Shown: positions 8,524 through 15,842 of the stretch, piece by piece
Numbering within the stretch: position 1 is the first letter of the stretch
Layout: every line of letters starts with the position of its first letter
From: Lachnospiraceae bacterium
GTDB taxonomy: Bacteria > Bacillota > Clostridia > Lachnospirales > Lachnospiraceae
Length of the DNA: 34,387 nucleotides
NCBI GenBank assembly: GCA_030523345.1
Contig: JAUNIR010000016.1
Span: 1,663-36,049, forward strand
Direction of reading: 5' to 3'
Made by a program: the position numbers and the translations under genes
The notes under the pieces: generated by a model
The model's database searches: none
The model's input: the letters and a program-made list of their open reading frames with translations, nothing else
Told to the model about the DNA's origin: nothing

Positions 8524-9643
8524 CGCTCAGGTAGTAATAATTGGTGGTGGTATTATTGGTTGTTCTACAGCCTATTATTTAGCAAAATCAGGTGTTAAGG
8601 ATGTTATTGTCCTTGAAGGATCTGATCATATAGGAAACGGTGGATCATCAAGAAATGGTGGTGGTGTTCGTCAGTCAGGACGTGATGTAAGAGAACTTCC
8701 ACTTGTAATGTATGGAATCAAAAATTTATGGCCAACGCTTTCAGAAGAACTTGAAGTTGATTGTGAATACCATCAGGATGGTAACTTAAGACTTGGAAAA
8801 AATGATGAGCATGCAAAGATTCTTACAAAGCTTGCAGATAATGCTAGAGCAGTAGGTCTTGATGTAAGAATGATAGATGGTGATGAAGTTAGACAAATTA
8901 ATCCATATTTGTCACATGAGGTAACAGTTGCCAGCTGGTGTCCTACAGATGGTCATGCAAATCCACTTACAACAACACTTGGATTTTACAAAATGGCAAG
9001 AAGACTTGGCGTAACATTCATATCAGGTGAACCTGTTAAGGAACTTCGTGTAATCAAAGGAAAAATCCGTCAGGTAATTACTCCAAATAATGTGTATGAA
9101 GGTGAAAGCGTTTTAGTTGCAGCTGGTCTTGATTCAAGGGAGATACTTTCAACAGTTGGTATTGATGTTCCAATGGTTAAGTCGCTTCTTGAAGCATTAG
9201 TTACAGAAGCTCAGCCACATATGTTTGATCAGATGCTTGGAACTGCAGAAGCAGATTTCTACGGTCATCAGACAAAGCACGGATCATTTGTATTTGGTGG
9301 TTCATCAGGAATGGAAAGATTTAATAAAGACAATGGAACACCAGTAACAAATTCAAAGACAGCACCTTGTATCTGCAGAGGTATTATGAAATACTTCCCA
9401 GATCTTGCAAATGCCAAGATTGTAAGAACATGGGCTGGCTGGATGGATGCTTCATATGATGGCGTACCAGCACTTGGTAAAGTTGATGAAATAGACGGAT
9501 TGTATGTGGCATGTGCATTCCACGGACATGGATTTGGTATTGCACCGGCAGCAGGTCATCAGCTTGCTAAGCTAATAACAACTGGCACAACAGATATAAG
9601 CTTAGATGAATTAAGATATGACAGATTTAAGGCAAAAATATAA
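8513..9643 (+). CDS. DAO-family FAD-dependent amine / imino-acid dehydrogenase catalytic subunit
   Basis: A 376-residue D-amino-acid-oxidase-fold flavoprotein, the probable substrate-oxidising subunit. The N-terminal dinucleotide site is VVIIGGGIIGCSTAYYLAKSG, followed by GGSSRNGGGVRQSGRD, as in sarcosine oxidase beta, glycine oxidase, HcnC and proline dehydrogenase beta subunits. The C-terminal GWMDASYDGVPALGKV and ACAFHGHGFGIAPAAG motifs are also typical. The ATG at 8513 is chosen because AAGGAGGG lies just before it and it gives a normal DAO N-terminus. The substrate is a secondary or primary amine; the exact one is unknown. With two cyclodeaminase-like genes nearby, proline-like, opine-like or polyamine-derived substrates are the leading options. 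Confidence 0.87.
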   Translation: MKTNAQVVIIGGGIIGCSTAYYLAKSGVKDVIVLEGSDHIGNGGSSRNGGGVRQSGRDVRELPLVMYGIKNLWPTLSEELEVDCEYHQDGNLRLGKNDEHAKILTKLADNARAVGLDVRMIDGDEVRQINPYLSHEVTVASWCPTDGHANPLTTTLGFYKMARRLGVTFISGEPVKELRVIKGKIRQVITPNNVYEGESVLVAAGLDSREILSTVGIDVPMVKSLLEALVTEAQPHMFDQMLGTAEADFYGHQTKHGSFVFGGSSGMERFNKDNGTPVTNSKTAPCICRGIMKYFPDLANAKIVRTWAGWMDASYDGVPALGKVDEIDGLYVACAFHGHGFGIAPAAGHQLAKLITTGTTDISLDELRYDRFKAKI

Positions 9644-9692
9644 AGCTAGAAACACCAATAATTGTTTAGAAAGTATATGAGGATTCTCGGTT

Positions 9693-10853
9693 ATGAACAA
9701 TTTTACTTTTAATATTCCAACAGATATAAGATTTGGCAAGGACCAGATAGAATGTCTTCCTAACGAACTATCAAAATATGGCAATAAAGTACTTTTAGTA
9801 TATGGTGGAGGCAGTATTAAGAGAACAGGGTTATACGACACTGTCATTAGTCTTCTAGACAAATATGAAGTATATGAATTGCCAGGAATTGAACCAAATC
9901 CAAAGCTTACAAGTGTAGAAGAAGGTGCCAAAATCTGTAAGGAAAAAGGAATAGAAGTAATTCTGGCAGTCGGCGGTGGAAGTACAATAGATGCGTGTAA
10001 GCATATAGCGTGTGCAGCCTGCTATGATGGTCCGGCATGGGATCTTATGATGGATAGAAGTAAAATAACAAAGGCACTTCCAATAGCAGTAGTTTTAACT
10101 ATTTGTGCGACAGGTTCTGAGATGAATTCTGGAGGTGTAATAACAAATGAGGATACTAAGGAAAAATTAGAAATTAATTCACCTCTGCTTTATCCAAGAC
10201 TTTCGATATGTGATCCGACTTATTTATATACACTACCACAGAAGCAGACAGCAGCAGGAACAGTAGACATTCTGTCTCATGTACTCGAGCAGTATTTTCA
10301 GCCAAATGACGAAGCATATATTACAGATACACTAAGTGAAGCTGTAATGAGAACTGTTATAAAGTATGGAAAAGTTGCAATCGACAATCCTACAGATTAT
10401 GAGGCCAGATCAAATCTAATGTGGTCAAGTACAGTAGCATTGAATCACCTTCTCACAGTTGGTAAAGGCGGTGGATGGTCCGTACATCCAATAGAACATG
10501 TGGTAAGTGCTTTTTACGACATAACACATGGTGTAGGTCTTGCAATTATTACTCCTAAATGGATGAGATTTGTTCTAACAAGTAATACTGTTGACAGATT
10601 TGAACGATATGCGAAAGAGGTATGGGGAATTACAGGAAGTGACAAGTATGCCATAGCAATGGAAGGCATTGAAAAAACAGAGGAATTCTTTAAATCTTTA
10701 GGAATGCCATTAACACTTTATGATGCAGGAATAACAGATGACAGAATAAAAGAGATGGCAAAAGAAGCATACAGAACCAATAATGAATTTAAGCGCGCAT
10801 ACGTGAAATTATCTGTCGATGACATAGAAAATATACTTAATATGTGTAAGTAA
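9693..10853 (+). CDS. Iron-containing (group III) alcohol dehydrogenase, BdhA/YqhD-like
   Basis: A 386-residue Fe-dependent NAD(P)-linked alcohol dehydrogenase. The cofactor site is GGGSTIDACKHIA at about residues 94-106. Metal ligands are in DILSHVLEQYF (Asp and His) and PIEHVVSAFYDITHGVGLAI (two His), and the N-terminal NNFTFNIPTDIRFGKDQIE resembles butanol dehydrogenase BdhA. It probably reduces an aldehyde to an alcohol or the reverse. It lies 49 bp after the DAO subunit with no terminator between, so it is likely in the same operon and may dispose of an aldehyde made by the amine dehydrogenase (inference). Its transcript would end at the hairpin at 10947-10979. Confidence 0.92.
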   Translation: MNNFTFNIPTDIRFGKDQIECLPNELSKYGNKVLLVYGGGSIKRTGLYDTVISLLDKYEVYELPGIEPNPKLTSVEEGAKICKEKGIEVILAVGGGSTIDACKHIACAACYDGPAWDLMMDRSKITKALPIAVVLTICATGSEMNSGGVITNEDTKEKLEINSPLLYPRLSICDPTYLYTLPQKQTAAGTVDILSHVLEQYFQPNDEAYITDTLSEAVMRTVIKYGKVAIDNPTDYEARSNLMWSSTVALNHLLTVGKGGGWSVHPIEHVVSAFYDITHGVGLAIITPKWMRFVLTSNTVDRFERYAKEVWGITGSDKYAIAMEGIEKTEEFFKSLGMPLTLYDAGITDDRIKEMAKEAYRTNNEFKRAYVKLSVDDIENILNMCK

Positions 10854-10891
10854 TAACACTAAAGTTCTATAAAAATGGTATATTCAGTGAA

Positions 10892-10920
10892 TTGAAAGTA
10901 TATGATTTATGGTTTAACAT
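10892..10920 (+). promoter_or_regulatory. Putative sigma-A promoter of the ATP-grasp operon
   Basis: TTGAAA (10892-10897) and TAACAT (10915-10920) are separated by 17 bp. A transcript starting near 10927 would begin upstream of the terminator hairpin at 10947-10979, so the hairpin would lie in the 5' leader. Match is moderate. Confidence 0.4.
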
Positions 10921-10946
10921 TCGAATTAATCAAAAATGTTAAGCAA

Positions 10947-10979
10947 TGGGGCTTATCCTGTGTGGGATAAGTCCTTTTT
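10947..10979 (+). terminator. Strong intrinsic terminator / possible attenuator before the ATP-grasp operon
   Basis: GGGGCTTATCC (10947-10957) pairs with GGATAAGTCC (10964-10973), with G-U pairs at the base, followed by six T. It ends 39 bp before the ATG at 11019, so the downstream operon must either read through it or start within it. Confidence 0.85.
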
Positions 10980-11018
10980 TGTTGTTAAAACTAAATGTTT
11001 TAGATTGGAGGAAATTAT

Positions 11019-12338
11019 ATGAAACATTTAGAACTTCTCGAGCACACTGATACCGTTAATGAACTGTTAGCAAGATATGGAGTGCGTTTTGGTATATACA
11101 AAAATAATGAATTTAAGGAACAGCTTTTCCCATTTGATGCAATTCCAAGAGTTATTGAAGAGCAGGAATTTGCATATCTCGAAAAGGGTTTGAAGCAAAG
11201 AGTTGTTGCCCTTAATTTGTTTTTAAAGGACATTTATTCAAAGAAGCAGATAGTTAAGGATGGAGTAGTACCTGAAGATTTTATCTTTGCTTCAAGTGGA
11301 TATATGGTTGAGTGTGAAGGTGTCACACCACCAAAAGATATTTATTCTCACATATCAGGAATAGATTTAGTAAAAGGAAAAAATAATGAATGGTATATCC
11401 TCGAGGATAATTTAAGAGTACCATCTGGAGCGTCATATCCAATGATAGCAAGAGAATTATGCAGACGTTCTTCTCCAGATACATTCTCTGAACTTAAGAT
11501 TGCAGACAACAGAAATTATGCACAGCTTCTGAAAAGAACTTTCGATAATGTTAATACAGGTGGTCATACAGTAATTCTTACACCTGGAAGATACAATGCA
11601 GCTTATTTCGAGCATAGTTTCTTAGCCGAGCAGACAGGTGCACACCTTGTCAATGGTTCGGAACTCGTTGTAAAAGATGACAAGCTGTATTTTATTACTG
11701 CAGACCAGAAACTCGAGCAGGTCGGAGCTGTTTATAGACGTATATCTGACGAGTATCTTGATCCTATGAATTTCAACCCAGAATCTCTCATTGGAATACC
11801 TCATATTTACGACGTTTTTAAGAAGGGAAATGTTGCCCTTCTTAATGCGCCAGGTAATGGTGTAGCAGACGATAAGGGTATTTATTATTTCGTTCCTAAG
11901 ATGATCAAATATTATTTGGACGAAGAGCCGATTCTTCAAAATGCGCCGACCTATCTGCCATTTTATGAAGAGGACTATAAGTATGTATTAGAGCACTTTG
12001 ATGATCTGGTACTAAAGGATGTAGCAGAAGCAGGTGGGTATGGTGTTGTATTTGGAAATACAATGACAAAACAGCAGAAAGCAGATTTCCTAAAGCTTTT
12101 AGAAAATGAACCACGAAGATTTATTGCACAGGAAGTAATAGATTTTCAGGATATCGATATTCTTGAAGGAAAGGAAGCAGTCCCTAGAAAGGCCGATTTA
12201 AGAGCCTTTGTATTGATGGCGGATGAGCCATTAGTGTGGAAGAGCGGACTAACAAGATTTTCACGAAATCCAGATTCATTTATTGTAAATTCATCACAAG
12301 GTGGAGGTTTTAAAGACACATGGGTATTATCTCAGTAG
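11019..12338 (+). CDS. Circularly permuted ATP-grasp type 2 protein
   Basis: A 439-residue protein of the circularly permuted ATP-grasp type 2 family. Diagnostic stretches are HISGIDLVKGKNNEWYILED, DNLRVPSGASYPMIAREL and the nucleotide-binding LVLKDVAEAGGYGVVFG. ATP-grasp enzymes join a carboxylate to an amine or thiol through an acyl phosphate; no substrate is established here. GGAGG is placed before the ATG. The gene overlaps the alpha-E gene by 19 bases. The trio ATP-grasp, alpha-E and transglutaminase-like is a widespread conserved cassette that comparative genomics has proposed to make or process small amide or peptide compounds. The presence of two AstE-like genes next to it here is discussed as a finding. 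Confidence 0.92.
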   Translation: MKHLELLEHTDTVNELLARYGVRFGIYKNNEFKEQLFPFDAIPRVIEEQEFAYLEKGLKQRVVALNLFLKDIYSKKQIVKDGVVPEDFIFASSGYMVECEGVTPPKDIYSHISGIDLVKGKNNEWYILEDNLRVPSGASYPMIARELCRRSSPDTFSELKIADNRNYAQLLKRTFDNVNTGGHTVILTPGRYNAAYFEHSFLAEQTGAHLVNGSELVVKDDKLYFITADQKLEQVGAVYRRISDEYLDPMNFNPESLIGIPHIYDVFKKGNVALLNAPGNGVADDKGIYYFVPKMIKYYLDEEPILQNAPTYLPFYEEDYKYVLEHFDDLVLKDVAEAGGYGVVFGNTMTKQQKADFLKLLENEPRRFIAQEVIDFQDIDILEGKEAVPRKADLRAFVLMADEPLVWKSGLTRFSRNPDSFIVNSSQGGGFKDTWVLSQ

Positions 12339-12982
12339 AACAGGCTGATCATTTATATTGGTTAGGAAGATACACTGAAAGAGTGTATACAACATTAAAA
12401 ATATTTTCAAAAAGATTTGATGTTTTAATTGACGGTTTAGAAAACAGTTATGAGGAATTTTGTAAAAGCATAGATATTCCGATTATATATGCTGATAAGT
12501 CTGAATTTGTAAAGAATTATCCATTTGATAACAATAATCCAGACTCTATCATCAGCAATTTAATTCGTGCGCATGATAATGCGATTACATTAAGGGAAAG
12601 TATCGGATCTGAAACTTTAGCTTACATTCAGCTTGCAATTTATGAAATGAGCAAGGCTGAAAAGAGTAAAGCTCCTATGATTGAACTACAGAAAGTTAAT
12701 GATAACTTATTGGCTTTTTATGGAATAGTTGATGATCAGATTGATAGTGAAAATATAAGAAATATTATCAAAGCGGGAAGAAGAATTGAGCGTATTGATT
12801 TATATGCAAGACTTGGACTTGAAAGAAAAGAATTAGTAAGACAGGTTCATAGACTTATTCCAAGACTTGAAAAGAGTGGTCTTAAATATGACGAAGATAA
12901 GTTAAGACTAGTAAATGAACTAATAGAAGAAAATGAGATTGATTATTACAAAATAGTTAGTAATGTAGAATCAATTCTATAA
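12320..12982 (+). CDS. Alpha-E domain protein
   Basis: A 220-residue, all-helical alpha-E domain protein. The opening VEQADHLYWLGRYTERV is the conserved start of the family. The rest (LGRY, RAHDNAITLRESI, RIERIDLYARLG) is consistent with a helical bundle, and no catalytic motif is recognisable. It always travels with the circularly permuted ATP-grasp protein and probably forms a complex with it. The start lies inside the upstream gene with GGAGG at about 12302-12306, so translation is coupled. Confidence 0.9.
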   Translation: MGIISVEQADHLYWLGRYTERVYTTLKIFSKRFDVLIDGLENSYEEFCKSIDIPIIYADKSEFVKNYPFDNNNPDSIISNLIRAHDNAITLRESIGSETLAYIQLAIYEMSKAEKSKAPMIELQKVNDNLLAFYGIVDDQIDSENIRNIIKAGRRIERIDLYARLGLERKELVRQVHRLIPRLEKSGLKYDEDKLRLVNELIEENEIDYYKIVSNVESIL

Positions 12983-13014
12983 ATACTTAGTTGATATATA
13001 AGGGGGTGATAGCT

Positions 13015-13803
13015 GTGAAGCAGCTTCACTTGTCATACGATATGCTTATAGAGTATTCAGAGGAAGTTAATAGATGTAACTTCACTATTAAGTGTATTCC
13101 TATAGATTCTCTAAGGCAGAAAATAAGTAATGTAGAAATTAATATCTTACCAGAAGTAAAGTATTCATATGGTAAAGATGGATTGCAAAACATACAAATA
13201 TATGGTGTTAACGAAAATCCTCATAAATCATTTTGTTTTCATATAGAAGCGGATGCTAAAACAGGTCTGTGTGATTACGAAACAGAATTTAATGACGATT
13301 TAGATATGATCTTTTCTCATCCACATGGACTTAATTTGTGTGGAGAAAAATTAAAAGCCTTTTATGATGATAAATGTATATTAGACAGCACGTTAAATAG
13401 TTACGAAAAAGCTATATTTATTATGCATGTATTGTCTGATAATTTTAAGTATGTACCTATGTCGACAGATGTAAATACATCTGCAGAAGAGGCATTTGGG
13501 CAAGGTCATGGAGTGTGTCAGGACTATGCACATATATATATATCACTTCTACATCGGGCAGGAATTTCTGCAAGATATGTTACGGGCTTTATTGTTGGTG
13601 AAGGAGAAAGCCACGCATGGGTAGAAGTTTTGTGTGATGGTAAATGGTATGGTTTTGATCCTACACATAACAAATGTATTAACGATGAATATATAAAACT
13701 TGGTATAGGAAGAGATGCAAAGGATTGTATGATAAATCGTGGAATTATGCATGGTGGAGGATTACATACTCAGAAAGTTGTAGTACAGGTTAACGAAGGG
13801 TAG
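13015..13803 (+). CDS. Transglutaminase-like cysteine protease-fold protein
   Basis: A 262-residue transglutaminase-like protein. The Cys-His-Asp triad is visible: Cys168 in HGVCQDYAHIYI, His in ESHAWVEVLCDGKWYGF and Asp in GFDPTHN. The N-terminal roughly 130 residues form the beta-rich domain found in this bacterial subfamily. The start is taken as GTG 13015 because GGGGGTGAT lies 5-6 nt upstream; an in-frame TTG at 12991 has no ribosome binding site. There is no signal peptide, so it acts in the cytoplasm, as a peptidase or amide exchanger. It is the third member of the ATP-grasp/alpha-E/transglutaminase cassette, ten bases before the AstE-like gene. Confidence 0.9.
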   Translation: MKQLHLSYDMLIEYSEEVNRCNFTIKCIPIDSLRQKISNVEINILPEVKYSYGKDGLQNIQIYGVNENPHKSFCFHIEADAKTGLCDYETEFNDDLDMIFSHPHGLNLCGEKLKAFYDDKCILDSTLNSYEKAIFIMHVLSDNFKYVPMSTDVNTSAEEAFGQGHGVCQDYAHIYISLLHRAGISARYVTGFIVGEGESHAWVEVLCDGKWYGFDPTHNKCINDEYIKLGIGRDAKDCMINRGIMHGGGLHTQKVVVQVNEG

Positions 13804-13813
13804 AAAACAAAAA

Positions 13814-14761
13814 ATGATAAAAAAAGTCGCATCAGTAGAGCTTCCGGTTGATGAAGTTCTAACAATAAAAAAAAGACGCATTGCGCCAGAAGGAAAAACT
13901 AAAGGTTTAAAGCGAATAAGTGTTGTTACTGGTATACATGGGGATGAGCTCGAAGGCCAGTATGTATGTTATGAGCTTGGAAAAAGAATTGAAGAAGAGA
14001 TAAACAATCTGACAGGTATAGTAGATATATATCCTGCCATGAATCCGCTTGGAATAGATTCTATCACGAGAGGTATTCCTGCCTTTGATCTTGATATGAA
14101 CAGACTGTTTCCTGGAAACATAGATGGAAATATGACTGAATATCTTGCGGCAGAAATAATAAAAGATGTCTCAAGATCAGATCTTGTAGTAGATATTCAT
14201 GCAAGTAATATTTTCTTAACAGAAATCCCACAGATAAGAATAAATGAACTTCACGAAGATGTACTTGTGCCATTTGCAGAAAAATCAAATGTTGATTTTG
14301 TCTGGATTCACGGAGCAAGTACAGTTCTTGAATCAACATTTGCATATAGTCTTAACAGCACAGGAACACCATGTCTTGTTGTGGAAATGGGTGTTGGAAT
14401 GCGTATAACAAAAGAGTATGGAGACCAGCTTGTTGATGGTATTTTTTCATTGATGAAGGAACTTGGAATATGGCAGGGCAAAACAAAGAAGCCTAGAAAG
14501 CCAATTATTTCAAAAGACCCTGAAGATGTATGGTATTTAAATGCCGCAGCTTGTGGTTTATTTGTACAGAAAGTTAAGCATTGGGAAAAACTGAAAAAAG
14601 GAGATTTAATTGGTCAGATAATTAATCCTCTTAGCGGAAAGGTGTTAGAGGATGTTATTTCCCCAGTAGATGGAATACTGTTTACAATTAGAGAATATCC
14701 TATCGTTGATGAAGGTTCTTTAGTAGGCAGACTTCTTCGTAAGGAGGCGTACGAGAAATGA
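13814..14761 (+). CDS. AstE/aspartoacylase-family zinc hydrolase (active-site residues intact)
   Basis: A 315-residue M14-type succinylglutamate desuccinylase/aspartoacylase-family amidohydrolase. Zinc ligands are in GIHGDELEGQ (His and Glu) and VVDIHASN (His). The catalytic glutamate is in LVVEMGVGMR, and DLDMNRLFPG is the substrate-side signature. These enzymes cut an N-acyl bond or a C-terminal amide from a small molecule. The C-terminal part (VWYLNAAACGLF...GDLIGQI) is the beta-barrel, biotinyl-like tail of the family. It overlaps AstE2 by four bases (ATGA). The pairing with an ATP-grasp cassette suggests it hydrolyses or trims the amide product. Confidence 0.88.
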   Translation: MIKKVASVELPVDEVLTIKKRRIAPEGKTKGLKRISVVTGIHGDELEGQYVCYELGKRIEEEINNLTGIVDIYPAMNPLGIDSITRGIPAFDLDMNRLFPGNIDGNMTEYLAAEIIKDVSRSDLVVDIHASNIFLTEIPQIRINELHEDVLVPFAEKSNVDFVWIHGASTVLESTFAYSLNSTGTPCLVVEMGVGMRITKEYGDQLVDGIFSLMKELGIWQGKTKKPRKPIISKDPEDVWYLNAAACGLFVQKVKHWEKLKKGDLIGQIINPLSGKVLEDVISPVDGILFTIREYPIVDEGSLVGRLLRKEAYEK

Positions 14762-15681
14762 AAACGAGAGTGATTTATGAACTTAAAGGTCTTTACAGAG
14801 ATGATTTAAGAGTTACAGGATATGAATTTGGAAAAGGAAAAAAGAGTATCTGTATTGTAGGTACAATGCGTGGTAATGAAGTGCAGCAGCTATACTGTTG
14901 TTCTTTGCTTGTGAAAAAATTTAAACAGTTAGAAGCAGATGGCAGAATCGCAAAAGGACATAAAATACTAATCATTCCAAGTTGCAATCCTTATTCTATA
15001 AACATACAGAAAAGATTCTGGCCTATTGATAACACAGATATAAACAGAATGTTCCCAGGATACGATCTTGGTGAAACTACTCAGAGAATTGCAGACGGCG
15101 TATTCAAAGAAATAATGGATTATGAATATGGAATCCAGTTTACTTCATTTTATATGCCTGGCGAATTTATGCCACATATAAGAATGATGGATGAAGGCTA
15201 TAGTAAGGTTGAAACTGCATTAAAATTTGAAATGCCATATGTTGTTGTCAGAAAGGTAAGACCGTATGATACGGCAACACTTAACTATAACTGGCAGGTT
15301 TGGGAAACTCAGGCTTTTAGCTTTTACACGACATCTACAACAACAATTGATAGAAGTTCTGCGGGTCAGTCAGTGCTTAGTGTAATGAAATTTTTATCCT
15401 CATTAGGGATAATAAAATACAATCATTCTGAGAGTGGCAAAGAATCAGTAGTTGTATATGATACAGATATGATTTCTGTTCAGACAGCAAAGTCAGGAAT
15501 ATTTGAGCCGCTTGTGAAAGTGGGAGATAGTGTCAAAGAGGGAACACCTTTAGCGAACATTGTGCATCCATATGATGGAGAGATACTGGAGACACTATTT
15601 GCACCATCTGATGCGAGGGTATTCTTTATGCATAATGATCCGCTTACATATGCTAATACCTCGGTAGTAAAGCTTGTATAA
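14758..15681 (+). CDS. AstE/aspartoacylase-family homologue lacking zinc ligands (pseudoenzyme)
   Basis: A 307-residue paralogue of the upstream gene with the same fold (NRMFPGYDLGE, C-terminal VGDSVKEGTPLANIVHP). Its metal site is lost: HGDE has become RGNE, so the first His is Arg; the VDIHAS position reads GIQFTS; and the catalytic VEMG position reads YTTST. Everything else, including length, is intact and there is no frameshift, so this is a maintained protein and not a decaying gene. A regulatory or structural partner of the active paralogue is the simplest reading. ATGA overlap with the upstream gene implies coupled translation in equal amounts. Confidence 0.82.
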   Translation: MKTRVIYELKGLYRDDLRVTGYEFGKGKKSICIVGTMRGNEVQQLYCCSLLVKKFKQLEADGRIAKGHKILIIPSCNPYSINIQKRFWPIDNTDINRMFPGYDLGETTQRIADGVFKEIMDYEYGIQFTSFYMPGEFMPHIRMMDEGYSKVETALKFEMPYVVVRKVRPYDTATLNYNWQVWETQAFSFYTTSTTTIDRSSAGQSVLSVMKFLSSLGIIKYNHSESGKESVVVYDTDMISVQTAKSGIFEPLVKVGDSVKEGTPLANIVHPYDGEILETLFAPSDARVFFMHNDPLTYANTSVVKLV

Positions 15682-15714
15682 ATTATAATTTTTATATGAA
15701 ACTCCTTGTTTTGT

Positions 15715-15753
15715 TTAGGGACAGTCTAAAAATAGGCTGCCCCTAATGTTTTT
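15715..15753 (+). terminator. Intrinsic terminator of the ATP-grasp/AstE operon
   Basis: TTAGGGACAGTCT (15715-15727) pairs with AGGCTGCCCCTAA (15734-15746) with one mismatch, then TGTTTTT. It closes the five-gene operon 34 bp after the last stop. Confidence 0.88.
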
Positions 15754-15767
15754 ATGTGGGAAATTCA

Positions 15768-15797
15768 TTGTTAGCAGGTGTTTATTTGATATATAAT
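15768..15797 (+). promoter_or_regulatory. Putative sigma-A promoter of the aminopeptidase/kinase operon
   Basis: TTGTTA (15768-15773) and a consensus TATAAT (15792-15797) with 18-bp spacing, directly after a terminator and about 45 bp before the M18 gene. Confidence 0.6.
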
Positions 15798-15842
15798 TGA
15801 ATTAAGTATGTTCAAATGGGGTAATCCGCATGGAGGGCAAAT

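Noticed and set aside
14064-14345. Minus-strand frame opposite the AstE-like gene
   Set aside because: Leu/Gln-rich shadow sequence with no motif, entirely antisense to zinc-hydrolase coding sequence.
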